Positions 18,422 through 26,911 of a stretch of 64,000 nucleotides of DNA are shown here, in pieces. Position 1 is the stretch's first letter, and every line of letters starts with the position of its first letter. This stretch comes from Bradyrhizobium sp. KBS0727. Its GTDB lineage: Bacteria > Pseudomonadota > Alphaproteobacteria > Rhizobiales > Xanthobacteraceae. The DNA lies in the NCBI RefSeq assembly GCF_005937885.2, contig NZ_CP042176.1, forward strand, positions 5,017,501 to 5,081,500. Direction: 5' to 3'. A program made the position numbers and the translations under genes. Below the pieces are notes generated by a model. It was not told where the DNA came from and ran no database searches. It worked only from the letters and a program-made list of their open reading frames with translations.

Positions 18422-19240
18422 TTACGAGCCGTCTTGGATAAGCGGTAAAAAGTCGCGCACAGCCGCAGCGAATTCGTTCGCCGCTTCGACTGCGGAAATA
18501 TGGGCGGCATCCAGCGTGACGAGTCGCGCGCCCGGTATGACCGAAACAATTTCTTCACTTCGCGCCGGCGGCGTCGATGGATCGTGCCGTCCCGCAATGA
18601 CGAGGGCGGGACATGCGACGCGCGGAAGCACCGGCAAGACGTCCGTCGCCGCCAAAACCTCGCAGCACCCCGCGTATCCGGCCGGAGACGTGCCCGCGAT
18701 CATGGCGGCCAGTCCGTCAACCCGCGATGCGTGTTTTTCGCGGAAACCAGATGTCACCCAGCGTTCCAAGGATGGCTGCACAAAAGATCCGACGCCGCGG
18801 GTCCGTGCCGTCGCGGCGCGATCGTGCCACATGGTTTCGGGCGGGAAGTTCGCAGCAGTGTTGGCAAGAACCAGTCCGCTCATGCGGTCGGATGCATGAA
18901 TCCCGAGCCACATCGCCGTCAGGCCGCCGAGCGAAACGCCGCATACAGCAGCGCGCGAGATCTTGAGCGCGTCCAGAACGGCGAGAACGTCTCCGCCCAG
19001 TCTTTCGATCGTGTAGAGACTTTCCGGCGCGTCGGACTGGCCATGTCCGCGGGTATCGTAGCGCACCAGATGGGCATGAGGCGCAAGCCGTTCTGCAACT
19101 TCGTCCCACATGCCAAACGAAGCCGCGAGCGAATTGCTGAAGACAATAGCTGGCTTGTCGGGCGTACCGGATACGCTGACGGCCAGGCGAACGCCGGGCT
19201 CGACTTCGATACGCTGCGCTCCGCGAACGGCGATTTTCAT
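18422..19240 (-). CDS. Alpha/beta hydrolase (3-oxoadipate enol-lactonase-like)
   Basis: A 272-residue alpha/beta hydrolase. The nucleophile elbow is GVSLGG (Ser103), the acid is Asp220 in GRHDPSTPP, and the histidine is His247 in DAAHISAVE. The oxyanion part is near FSNSLAAS and the RGHGQSD motif follows. This layout is like PcaD, which opens the 3-oxoadipate enol-lactone in aromatic breakdown. Homologues also cleave other lactones and esters. It sits 5 bp from the CoxG-like gene and 39 bp from the binding-protein gene, all in one operon. A ring-opening or lactone-hydrolysing step after the Mo-hydroxylase reaction would fit. Confidence 0.88.
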   Translation of the reverse strand: MKIAVRGAQRIEVEPGVRLAVSVSGTPDKPAIVFSNSLAASFGMWDEVAERLAPHAHLVRYDTRGHGQSDAPESLYTIERLGGDVLAVLDALKISRAAVCGVSLGGLTAMWLGIHASDRMSGLVLANTAANFPPETMWHDRAATARTRGVGSFVQPSLERWVTSGFREKHASRVDGLAAMIAGTSPAGYAGCCEVLAATDVLPVLPRVACPALVIAGRHDPSTPPARSEEIVSVIPGARLVTLDAAHISAVEAANEFAAAVRDFLPLIQDGS

Positions 19241-19245
19241 GTTGC

Positions 19246-19713
19246 TTATTCCGCCGCGCCCTGAACGCGCCCTTCGAATTGCTTACGGAGCACGGTGAAG
19301 AATTTGCCGACGAGATGCTTTGACACGCTGCCCAGAATGCGCTGCCCGACGCCTGCGACAAGGCCGCCGATTTCGCCAACGCCTTGATAGGTGAGTTTGG
19401 ACACGCCAGGACCTTCCGGCGTAATTTGGAACCGCGCCGTGCCGTTTCCGTGGCCCAGCGTGCCGGCGCCCGACACTTTTATGTTACAGGTCTTCGGCGG
19501 CTCTTTGTCGGAAAGCGAAATCTCGCCCTCGAAAGACCCACCCACCGCAGCAACGCGCAACTGCATCTCGACCTTGTAAGTATCCGGCGAGATTTCAGTC
19601 ATGGTTTTGCAGCCGGGAATGCAGCGCGTCAGCACCACGGGATCGTTCAACGCGTCCCAAAGCGTCTCAACGGAAGCCTGGATCGTTTCAGCGCCGCCAA
19701 TATCGAGCTTCAT
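19246..19713 (-). CDS. CoxG-like protein (carbon monoxide dehydrogenase subunit G family)
   Basis: A 155-residue protein of the SRPBCC/START-like fold: MKLDIGGAETIQASVETLWD, LNDPVVLTRCIPGCKTMTEI, then a beta-rich middle and the GLVAGVGQRILGSVSKHLVG end typical of CoxG. In CO-oxidising bacteria CoxG recruits the enzyme to the membrane. CoxG relatives occur with many other molybdenum hydroxylases. Genes on both sides belong to the same operon, and the adjacent large subunit is not of the CO-dehydrogenase type, so the role is likely membrane anchoring or quinone coupling of the Mo hydroxylase at 20706-24501. Confidence 0.88.
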   Translation of the reverse strand: MKLDIGGAETIQASVETLWDALNDPVVLTRCIPGCKTMTEISPDTYKVEMQLRVAAVGGSFEGEISLSDKEPPKTCNIKVSGAGTLGHGNGTARFQITPEGPGVSKLTYQGVGEIGGLVAGVGQRILGSVSKHLVGKFFTVLRKQFEGRVQGAAE

Positions 19714-19722
19714 AATGTGCCC

Positions 19723-20700
19723 TCACAATCCGAAGAGACGTTGCGCAAGTCCGCCATTGATGGCGGTTCGTTCAGCGTCCGAAAACGAGGTCTCGGCGAC
19801 AATCTTGAGCGGGGCGAGATCGCCGATTGGGAACGGCATGTCCGATCCCATCATGACGTGGTCGGCGCCGACCACGTCAGCGAGAAAACGCAGCGTGCGC
19901 GGATCCTGGACGATGGTGTCGTAGTAAAGTGCAGCCAGCGCGGCATCCGGATCGCCGAGCTTGTCCTTATCGAGGGAATAGTTGCGCCGGAGGCGACCAA
20001 TCACATAGGGCAACGCCGCGCCGCCGATCCCTGCAACGATCTTGGCCTTCGGATAGCGCGTCACCGCGCCCGAATAGATCAGCCGGGACATTGCAATCAA
20101 CGTATCTGTGATGCGGCCGATCGCATTGGCCATGCCGTAATCATGGACGCGGTCATCGCCGCTCTCGAACACGGGATGAATGAAGATCACCGAGCCCAAT
20201 TCATTCGCGGCTTCCCAGAACGGCACGAGATTCGCATCGTCGAGAACGCCGCCCTTCCCCTTCGGCTGCGTGCCGATCAGTGCGCCCTTGAACCCGGCCG
20301 AATGCGCTTCCCTCAAGACCGCCGCTGCGTGCGTTCCGTCCTGAAGCGGGACTGTCGCCAACGGGACAAACCGTGACTCATCCTTTGCTGTCAGCGCCAG
20401 ATGCGTATTGATGAGCCGCGACCAGCGGGCACCTTCCTCGGCCGGAACTTCATAAGCGAACATATCGAGCCAGCCGCCAACCACCTGGCGCTCCACCTTC
20501 TGCGCGTCCATCCACTGCAGACGGGCCGGCAGATCGCTGAGCGGCTTGGAGACTGGACGCGTCGGCTTGCCGCCCGCGAATGAAAAGCCAAAGCTCCCAC
20601 CCTCTTCGATCAAACGGATCGACGGAAAACTTGCCGCCTGCAACCGGATAGCGTCGAGCAGGCTTGGGGGAACGAGATGTGCGTGGCAATCGATAATCAT
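19723..20700 (-). CDS. Amidohydrolase family 2 (ACMSD-like) protein
   Basis: A 325-residue TIM-barrel metal enzyme. The N-terminal MIIDCHAHLVPP carries the metal-binding H-x-H motif. IFIHPVFESGD holds the next histidine, and MMGSDMPFPIG carries the aspartate at the end of the barrel. This subgroup (2-amino-3-carboxymuconate-semialdehyde decarboxylase, resorcylate decarboxylase) often performs non-oxidative decarboxylation of aromatic or ring-opened acids. It lies 5 bp from the Mo-hydroxylase large-subunit gene and 9 bp from coxG-like, clearly in the operon. Decarboxylation of a hydroxylated intermediate is a plausible job, but the substrate cannot be told. Confidence 0.87.
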   Translation of the reverse strand: MIIDCHAHLVPPSLLDAIRLQAASFPSIRLIEEGGSFGFSFAGGKPTRPVSKPLSDLPARLQWMDAQKVERQVVGGWLDMFAYEVPAEEGARWSRLINTHLALTAKDESRFVPLATVPLQDGTHAAAVLREAHSAGFKGALIGTQPKGKGGVLDDANLVPFWEAANELGSVIFIHPVFESGDDRVHDYGMANAIGRITDTLIAMSRLIYSGAVTRYPKAKIVAGIGGAALPYVIGRLRRNYSLDKDKLGDPDAALAALYYDTIVQDPRTLRFLADVVGADHVMMGSDMPFPIGDLAPLKIVAETSFSDAERTAINGGLAQRLFGL

Positions 20701-20705
20701 CGAGT

Positions 20706-23108
20706 CTATCCTTGTTGTTGATTTTGCTTGGCCGACGCAACGGCGTCGCTGATGGCAGAGATGCGAATGGGCAACTTGGAGAACGAGATGCCGAGGCTGC
20801 GCACGGCATCATTGATGGCATTGGAAATAGCCGCGGGCGCGCCCAGATAACCGCTTTCGCCGGAGCCTTTTTGTCCAAACACCGTGTAGGGAGACGGCGT
20901 GCAGTGATGCACGATCTCGACCTTCGGCACCTCATGCGACGATGGAAGGAGGTAGTCCATGAAGCTTTGGGTCAGCATCTGTCCCTCGCCGTCATAGACG
21001 AACTCTTCGAGCAACGCTGCGCCGATTCCGTGAGCAATGCCGCCCAAGGTCATGCCCTTGACGATGTGCGGATTAATGACGGTGCCGCAGTCATGGCCGA
21101 TGACGTAGCGGCGAATCTCCGGCTTTCCGAGAATGGGATCTAACGCGATCAGGACCACATGAAATTCGAACGAGTGGCACGGGTACATCTGGACCCGTCC
21201 ATTTTCCGGCAGCTTGTCCCCGGTCGGCACTTGCATCACATGCGTGGTCTCAAGCCCCGGCTCCATGCCGGTTGGAAGCAGATGAAAATTGCGGTGAGCA
21301 ATATTGACGAGTTCGCCCCATCCCAAATGATCGCGGCTCTGTCGAGCGGTCGTGCCACCGCCTGCGTATTCAACCTCATCTTCGCCACAGCCGAACTGGT
21401 GCGCGGCAATCTTGACCAGTTTGGCTTTGAGCTTCTGCGCGGCGTGAAACGCTGCGCCACCGAGCATGATCGCCATCCGGCTTCCGACCGGCGTATTAGA
21501 CGGCAGGCATGCCAGCGAATCCGGCCGAACAATGCGAATAATGTCGGGATCGATTTCCAGAACTTCCCCGATCACCGTTGCGACCAGCGTCTCGTGCCCC
21601 TGCCCCGCCGACGTCGTATGGATTGCGACCGTGACGTACCCGGGTCCGTCCACATTGATGCGGCAGGAATCCATCCACGTGGTCGTGTTGTTCTTCTCGT
21701 TCAGCAAAGGCTCGAACGACGAGTTGCCTCCGCTGGGCTCCAGACACGCGGCAATGCCTATACCGGCGAGCATCCCGGACGCGCGTAAGCGGTCACGCTC
21801 CTTCTCCATCGCCGGGTAATCGATGTGGGCGAGAACCTTTTCGACGACCGTGTGATAGTCGCCGCTATCGTAGCGTGTGCCGCTCGGGATCAGATACGGA
21901 AATTCTTCCTTGCGGATGAAATTACGCCGGCGGATTTCGATCGGATCCAGCCTGACCGCGACCGCGACTTTATCGATCGCCGTCTCGATCGCATAATTCG
22001 TCGGCGACTGGCCGAAACCGCGCACCGCTTCCTGGACGGCCTTGTTCGACGTCACGGATTGCGCGCGATATTGCACGCTATTGATCTTGTACGGCCCGAC
22101 GATCGCGCCGATTGGCTTGCCCAGTTGGAAAGGCGCGCGGCCGGCGTATCCGCCGGCATTGTCTAGCGCGCGCATTTTCATCGATCTGACGATGCCGTCA
22201 TCGTTGAAGGCGATCTCAACATCGAAAATGCGCTCGGGACCGTGCGCGTCGCCGCCGCGCATGTTCTCGAGCCGATCCTCGATCAATCGCACGGGGCGGC
22301 ACAGCCGTCGCGAAAGATGCGACACAAGAACCGTATGCTTGATACCGCGCTTGACGCCGTAGCTCCCGCCGACATCGACATCCTGATGCACACGAACATT
22401 GTTGGCGGGCAGACGCAGAGCGCGGGCAATCTGGTCGGGATATTTCGGCATCTGAATAGACGCCCAGACATCCAGCATCTCGCCCCACGCGTCCCAGGAG
22501 GCCGTGACACCGAACGTCTCGATCGGCACAGTCGAATTGCGCCCCCAAACGACGCGGAATGAAAGATGGCGCGGGCTCTCGGCAAAGTCCTTCTCGACCT
22601 CGCCCCAGACGAAAGTCTTGTCGAGCAGAACATTCGAGCCGTGAGCAGGATGGACTGGCGGGCTACTCGGCTGGAAGGCCTCTTCGGCGTCCGTGACAAA
22701 CGGCAGCGGCTCATAATTGACGCGCAGCTTTTCGGTCGCGTCCTCGGCTTGCGCGCGCGTTTCAGCTACGACGGCGGCCACCCATTCACCCGCATACCGG
22801 GTCTGACCGACAGCGAGCGGATAGCGCTTCACATTCGGCGTATCGAGGCCGTTCATCAGGGGATCGACCGCGGCCGCCAGCTCCTCACCGGTGAGAACGT
22901 AGTGCACGCCCGGCATCGCCAAAGCAGCCGAACTGTCGATCGAGATGATGCGGGCAGACGGATGCTGCGACGGCAGGATCGCCACGTGAAGCATGCCCTC
23001 AAGGGCGATGTCGGCAATATATTTGCCACGTCCTGCAACGAAACGACGATCCTCGCGGACGCGCCGGTTGGCAGATACGAAACGGAGGGTGGATGGATCG
23101 GCGCTCAT
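20706..23108 (-). CDS. Molybdenum hydroxylase large subunit (xanthine dehydrogenase/CoxL family)
   Basis: An 800-residue Mo-MCD catalytic subunit. Residues about 20-130 form the aldehyde-oxidase a/b hammerhead, followed by the two Mo-binding domains. The active-site loop reads AVRGFGQ (361-367), unlike the A-Y-R-C-S-F-R loop of true CO dehydrogenase, so it is not a CO dehydrogenase despite the cox-like neighbours. The catalytic glutamate is Glu751 in KGSGESG. The loop HTTSAGQGHET binds the cofactor. Such enzymes hydroxylate purines, nicotinate, quinoline-like rings or aldehydes with water as oxygen donor. It overlaps the small subunit start by 4 bases (ATGA), so the three subunits are coupled. 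Confidence 0.92.
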   Translation of the reverse strand: MSADPSTLRFVSANRRVREDRRFVAGRGKYIADIALEGMLHVAILPSQHPSARIISIDSSAALAMPGVHYVLTGEELAAAVDPLMNGLDTPNVKRYPLAVGQTRYAGEWVAAVVAETRAQAEDATEKLRVNYEPLPFVTDAEEAFQPSSPPVHPAHGSNVLLDKTFVWGEVEKDFAESPRHLSFRVVWGRNSTVPIETFGVTASWDAWGEMLDVWASIQMPKYPDQIARALRLPANNVRVHQDVDVGGSYGVKRGIKHTVLVSHLSRRLCRPVRLIEDRLENMRGGDAHGPERIFDVEIAFNDDGIVRSMKMRALDNAGGYAGRAPFQLGKPIGAIVGPYKINSVQYRAQSVTSNKAVQEAVRGFGQSPTNYAIETAIDKVAVAVRLDPIEIRRRNFIRKEEFPYLIPSGTRYDSGDYHTVVEKVLAHIDYPAMEKERDRLRASGMLAGIGIAACLEPSGGNSSFEPLLNEKNNTTTWMDSCRINVDGPGYVTVAIHTTSAGQGHETLVATVIGEVLEIDPDIIRIVRPDSLACLPSNTPVGSRMAIMLGGAAFHAAQKLKAKLVKIAAHQFGCGEDEVEYAGGGTTARQSRDHLGWGELVNIAHRNFHLLPTGMEPGLETTHVMQVPTGDKLPENGRVQMYPCHSFEFHVVLIALDPILGKPEIRRYVIGHDCGTVINPHIVKGMTLGGIAHGIGAALLEEFVYDGEGQMLTQSFMDYLLPSSHEVPKVEIVHHCTPSPYTVFGQKGSGESGYLGAPAAISNAINDAVRSLGISFSKLPIRISAISDAVASAKQNQQQG

Positions 23109-23617
23109 TTCGAGTTCTCCGCTGCCACCCTGAGGCCTCGCGGCGCATTCGATCTCTTTAGGCGATCAGCGGCAAACTCGATCGCTTCGACGATCTGCCC
23201 GTAGCCGGTACAACGGCAGATATTTCCCGAGATGGCTTCGACGATGTCCTCGCGGCTCGGCTCGTGCGTACGCTCGAGAAGCGCATGCGCGCTGAGAATC
23301 ATGCCCGGCGTGCAATACCCGCATTGCAGCCCGTGAGTTTCGCAGAAGGCGTCCTGTATAACGCTCATTTCACCGGGCGCAGCCGCCAAGCCCTCGATGG
23401 TCGTGATCTCGTAGCCGTCGGCCTGAACTGCGAACATCAGGCACGAGCGCACCGGTTCGCCGTCGAGCAGCACCGTGCAGGCGCCACAAACGCCGTGCTC
23501 GCAGCCAGCATGCGTTCCGGTGAGAAGGAAGTCGTCGCGCAGCGCATCCAGCAACGTCTTGCGCGGCTCGACATCGCCGGCGCGACGTAACCCATTGACA
23601 CTGAGTTCGATTTTCAT
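23105..23617 (-). CDS. Molybdenum hydroxylase small subunit (2x 2Fe-2S)
   Basis: A 170-residue iron-sulfur subunit. The plant-type ferredoxin cluster ligands are Cys39, Cys44, Cys47 and Cys59 (CEHGVCGACTVLLDGEPVRS then C). The C-terminal cluster ligands are Cys99, Cys102, Cys134 and Cys136 (QCGYCTPG, then NICRCTGY). It passes electrons from the Mo site to the FAD subunit. It overlaps the genes on both sides by ATGA junctions, which shows that medium, small and large subunits are made together. Confidence 0.93.
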   Translation of the reverse strand: MKIELSVNGLRRAGDVEPRKTLLDALRDDFLLTGTHAGCEHGVCGACTVLLDGEPVRSCLMFAVQADGYEITTIEGLAAAPGEMSVIQDAFCETHGLQCGYCTPGMILSAHALLERTHEPSREDIVEAISGNICRCTGYGQIVEAIEFAADRLKRSNAPRGLRVAAENSK

Positions 23618-24501
23618 CGGGCCTCTCCCCGGGATTTGCTACCGTTCGCACGATCTCGCGCATCTTCCAGCGCCCGCGTGCAAAGTGTAACGGCGACACG
23701 ACGGCGGTAGTCCGCGCTCGCATGCAGATCATCCATCGCATCGAGATTAACAGCCGCCGCGCTTACAGCGCCTGACAATGATTTGGTTTCGAGACGGCTT
23801 CCGATCAGCGAAGACATCTCCAGCTTGAGAGCCCGATCGCCGACACCGCCAACACCGAGCGCGACTTCGAGGCAGCGGCCTTCATCGTCGATTGCAACCT
23901 GAGCCGCCGCGGCCACGAAGGCAAAATCGGAACGGCGCGCGCTGATTTCATGAAAGCCGACCCCAACCCGCTTGTGTGCCCAAACCGGGAAGCGAACCGC
24001 GCTGAGGCATTCGCCCTGGCCGATGGTGGTCAGCATGGGTCCGATGAAAAAGTCGTCCGCCGGTGTCGACATCGGGCCGTCCGGGGTTGCTGCTTCGATT
24101 TCAGCGCCGAGTGTCACCGCGACCAACGGAATTTCGGCGGAAGGATCGGCGTTCGCGATCGAGCCCCCGACAGTCCCGCGATTCCGGGTGGGGGGATGCC
24201 CAACCCAGGGCAGCGCGAGCGCGAGCAACGGAACTGATTTTCGGATGACTGGGTTGTCCAGCGCGAACGCCTGTCGCGTTGTCGCACCGATCACGACTGA
24301 GCCGTTGTCTTCGTGAATGCCTGCAAGCTCGGGCAGCCGCAGAATATCGATCAATCTGGCCGGCCGCGCGAGACGCATGGCGAGCATTGGAACGAGCGTC
24401 TGGCCGCCCGCGATCACACGTGCGTCTTCGTCTGCTGCGAGCAACGCGCACGCTTCGGCAAGCGAACCCGGTCTGACATAATCGAAGGGAGCAGGTTTCA
24501 T
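23614..24501 (-). CDS. Molybdenum hydroxylase medium subunit (FAD-binding)
   Basis: A 295-residue FAD subunit of the xanthine-dehydrogenase/CoxM type. The flavin-binding signature is VIAGGQTLVPMLAMRLARPA near the N-terminus and RNRGTVGGSIANADPSAEIP in the middle. The C-terminal CO-dehydrogenase flavoprotein domain follows (VGVGGVGDRALK). It takes electrons from the 2Fe-2S subunit and gives them to an outside acceptor. It is the second gene of the operon, 6 bp after the NIPSNAP-like gene. Confidence 0.92.
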   Translation of the reverse strand: MKPAPFDYVRPGSLAEACALLAADEDARVIAGGQTLVPMLAMRLARPARLIDILRLPELAGIHEDNGSVVIGATTRQAFALDNPVIRKSVPLLALALPWVGHPPTRNRGTVGGSIANADPSAEIPLVAVTLGAEIEAATPDGPMSTPADDFFIGPMLTTIGQGECLSAVRFPVWAHKRVGVGFHEISARRSDFAFVAAAAQVAIDDEGRCLEVALGVGGVGDRALKLEMSSLIGSRLETKSLSGAVSAAAVNLDAMDDLHASADYRRRVAVTLCTRALEDARDRANGSKSRGEAR

Positions 24502-24507
24502 GGTGCG

Positions 24508-24834
24508 TCAGCCGAGCAAAAGGCCAGCGATCGCTGGCGAGAGCACCGAGACGGTTTGATTCTTGAGCAAGGGTCCGTTGACCTCACTTGCCTTCTTGAC
24601 CGCGGCCCATTCGCTGTCGGCTCCGAAGGCAGCCCATGCGGCCTTGCACGCCTCGTCGCTCGGAAAGCGGGTCACATATGTGAGGCGGCCGTCTTCCTCA
24701 GCGGCAACAAATGCGCCGACCAGTTCGATACCATGGCGCGGAAAGAACTTCGCAGCGACCTCGTCCTTGAAGCGCTTGCGCATCGCCACTGCGCAACCAT
24801 CCGCAGCCTCATACACCCGAATTTCGTAAACCAA
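24508..24834 (-). CDS. NIPSNAP-family protein
   Basis: A 108-residue protein of the dimeric alpha/beta barrel (NIPSNAP) family. It starts MVYEIRVYEAADGCAVAMRK and has F-F-P-R-H-G-I-E-L-V-G-A-F, then the RLTYVTRFPSDEACKAAWAA segment and V-K-K-A. Members often sit at the head of catabolic operons, where their role is not well known. Some related proteins are monooxygenases or decarboxylases without cofactor. It is the first gene of the minus-strand operon and diverges from the MocR regulator with a 294-bp gap. Confidence 0.82.
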   Translation of the reverse strand: MVYEIRVYEAADGCAVAMRKRFKDEVAAKFFPRHGIELVGAFVAAEEDGRLTYVTRFPSDEACKAAWAAFGADSEWAAVKKASEVNGPLLKNQTVSVLSPAIAGLLLG

Positions 24835-25128
24835 GACGCTCTCCCCGTGGTCGGTGGCCTGGATCCCACCGCCGTTTTGTGACGGTTCCGAAATAAGAAT
24901 GCGCAGCGGCGATTGTCAAATACAAAATAAATCAATCATCGAATTTTTGCTCATATGAACTGATACAATTATTACATTGTTATATTTTGCGGCGAAATTC
25001 TCCAATAGTTTCGATATCAACACCAAAGATTTGCCTTCGTCAGGGAGGGATTGAAACGATTTCGGAATTGTACTATTCGACAATACCGCGACGATTTGTC
25101 GTTTAATAAGCTCGGCACGGGGGACAAA

Positions 25129-26502
25129 ATGAGCGATTGGGTACCGATCCTCCCGTCGAACGGCGGGCCGCGTTATCTCGCATTCGTCGACTCCCTGGAG
25201 GAGGACATCGCGAGCGGGCAGATCAAGCCGGGCATGCGGCTGCTGCCCCAGCGTGAAATGGCGCAGAGACTCGGCCTCAGCATCGGAACGATCTCGAAGG
25301 CGTACGCCGAAGCGGAACAACGCGGCCTCATCTCCGGCGAGGTCGGGCGCGGCACCTTCGTGCAACGTCGCAAACCGGAGCAGCGTGGCGGCTACGGCTC
25401 ATCCGATACCACGATCAATCTCGCACTGAACGTCCCCCCCTACACGGGCGAAGACGAAGTCATCGCATCGGCACTGACCGAGATCGCCACGCAAGGCGAG
25501 ATGCCGAACCTGTTGGGCTATTTGCCGCATCAGGGAATGCGACGCCATCGGGAGGCGATGGTGATCTGGCTCTCAACGCTGGGCGTAAAGGCCCACCCGG
25601 ATGAACTGTTCATCACCCACGGCGGTCAACACGCTCTCTCCGTCGCGCTCAATATGGTGACATCACCCGGCGACGTGGTGCTCACCGAGAGATTCACGTA
25701 TTCCGGAATGACCGCCCTGTCTGCGCAGAACGGTTACCGGCTGCACGGCGTAGCGACCGACACCCACGGCCTGGTCCCTGAGGCGCTTGATCGAGCTTTC
25801 AGTGAAACCGGCGCCAAAGCCCTTTTCTGCATGCCAACCTTGCAGACCCCAACCGGCGTCGTGATGCCCGAAGACCGCCGCGATGCTATCGCAGAAATTG
25901 TGCGCGAGCACGGCGCCTATTTGCTTGAAGACGACGCCTACGCATTCCTTTTCGAGTACCCGCTCCGCCCGATCGCTGCGCGCATTCCCGACCGTAGCTT
26001 CTATGTCGTGAGCTTTGCAAAGTGTTTGGCGCCCGGCTTGCGCATCGCGGCGATGATCGCACCGCCGTCGTTCCGCGACAGATGCAACAACGCCATTCGT
26101 GCAACAGGCTGGATGGCTACGCCCGTCATGGCCGAAGTTGTCGCAAGGCTTATTCATAACGGCGACCTGCTCCGTCAGGTCAAGCGCAAGCGCGAGAAGG
26201 CCACGGTGAGGAATGAAATCGCAAGCAGGGTTCTCAGCACCTGGCTGCCGCCGATTTCATCCCCTCCAGGATTTCATCGTTGGCTCCCGCTTCCCGCAGG
26301 CCGCACCCTGAATGCACTCGTCACGCAGGCTGCCCACGCAGGAATCACGCTCGCGCCGCCCGGTGCCTTGCAGCAGGTCGATCGCGGAACGCTCGGAATT
26401 CGAATTTGCCTCGGGCACCCTTCTACAGAGGCAGAGCTTGAGAAAGCGATGGTCGAGATCAAGCGGATTCTTGAAATGACGGAAGCAATATCCTTTGTCT
26501 GA
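25129..26502 (+). CDS. MocR-type regulator (GntR wHTH fused to aminotransferase-like domain)
   Basis: A 457-residue fusion. Residues about 14-80 are a GntR-type winged helix (LEEDIASGQIKPGMRLLPQR, LGLSIGTISKAYAEAEQRGL, GRGTFVQ). Residues about 95-455 are a fold-type-I aminotransferase domain with the PLP lysine Lys298 in SFAKCLAPGLRIA and the conserved DDAYAFLF. The start ATG 25129 (MSDWVPIL) is preferred over an upstream in-frame start because of a GGGGGAC ribosome site. MocR proteins sense amino compounds or PLP and often control a divergent operon. The one here is the NIPSNAP/Mo-hydroxylase/ABC operon. Relatives such as TauR regulate uptake of sulfonates and amines. Confidence 0.9.
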   Translation: MSDWVPILPSNGGPRYLAFVDSLEEDIASGQIKPGMRLLPQREMAQRLGLSIGTISKAYAEAEQRGLISGEVGRGTFVQRRKPEQRGGYGSSDTTINLALNVPPYTGEDEVIASALTEIATQGEMPNLLGYLPHQGMRRHREAMVIWLSTLGVKAHPDELFITHGGQHALSVALNMVTSPGDVVLTERFTYSGMTALSAQNGYRLHGVATDTHGLVPEALDRAFSETGAKALFCMPTLQTPTGVVMPEDRRDAIAEIVREHGAYLLEDDAYAFLFEYPLRPIAARIPDRSFYVVSFAKCLAPGLRIAAMIAPPSFRDRCNNAIRATGWMATPVMAEVVARLIHNGDLLRQVKRKREKATVRNEIASRVLSTWLPPISSPPGFHRWLPLPAGRTLNALVTQAAHAGITLAPPGALQQVDRGTLGIRICLGHPSTEAELEKAMVEIKRILEMTEAISFV

Positions 26503-26600
26503 CGCGCCGTGCGCCGTCCAAACGCAAACGGGTCAGAGTTCGCATCAGCCTAGAAGAAAAGTCGGCGAGTCCGGTGGACGCTGATCAGGAACACAAACCA

Positions 26601-26696
26601 ATGGAACCGTTCGCTCCTGTCACGCTTGTGATGGCGGCGTTTCTTCTAGCGGGCCTCGTCAAGGGCATCATCGGGATGGGCTGCCAAACTTTTTAA
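26601..26696 (+). pseudogene. TauE/SafE permease, N-terminal stub
   Basis: A 31-codon frame starting ATG 26601 reads MEPFAPVTLVMAAFLLAGLV then KGIIGMG. This is the typical first membrane segment and G-x-x-G-M-G motif of a TauE/SafE exporter. It is cut off by CQTF and a stop. It is the second TauE/SafE ruin in the window. The next 200 bases hold no continuation, so the rest was deleted. Confidence 0.6.
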
Positions 26697-26911
26697 CAAA
26701 GCGAGATTGTGAAATGGGCGGCACCGATCAAATTCAGCGGCATTGCCGTTGATTGACGATCGCACTTCAAAAAATGCTTCTGCCGTGGAGCCCCACGGCA
26801 GGACGCATTCAATCGAGGAACCAGGCGATTTTATGATCCGTAAAGGCAAGGGACGGTGATTTCCTGCATTCCCTGCTCGAATGTCTATCAAACTCACGGG
26901 GCGGATATCAC
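26697..26911. other. Short non-coding stretch before the LysR gene
   Basis: A minus-strand frame (26646-26897) includes AAEFDRCRPFHNLALLKSLA, which reads somewhat like protein, but it lacks a clear start or family and may be part of a lost element. The LysR promoter should lie here. Confidence 0.3.

Noticed and set aside
20706..24501. Aerobic carbon monoxide dehydrogenase (CoxMSL)
   Set aside because: The large-subunit loop is AVRGFGQ rather than the A-Y-R-C-S-F-R loop with the copper-binding cysteine. The neighbours are aromatic-type hydrolases and an importer, not cox accessory genes.
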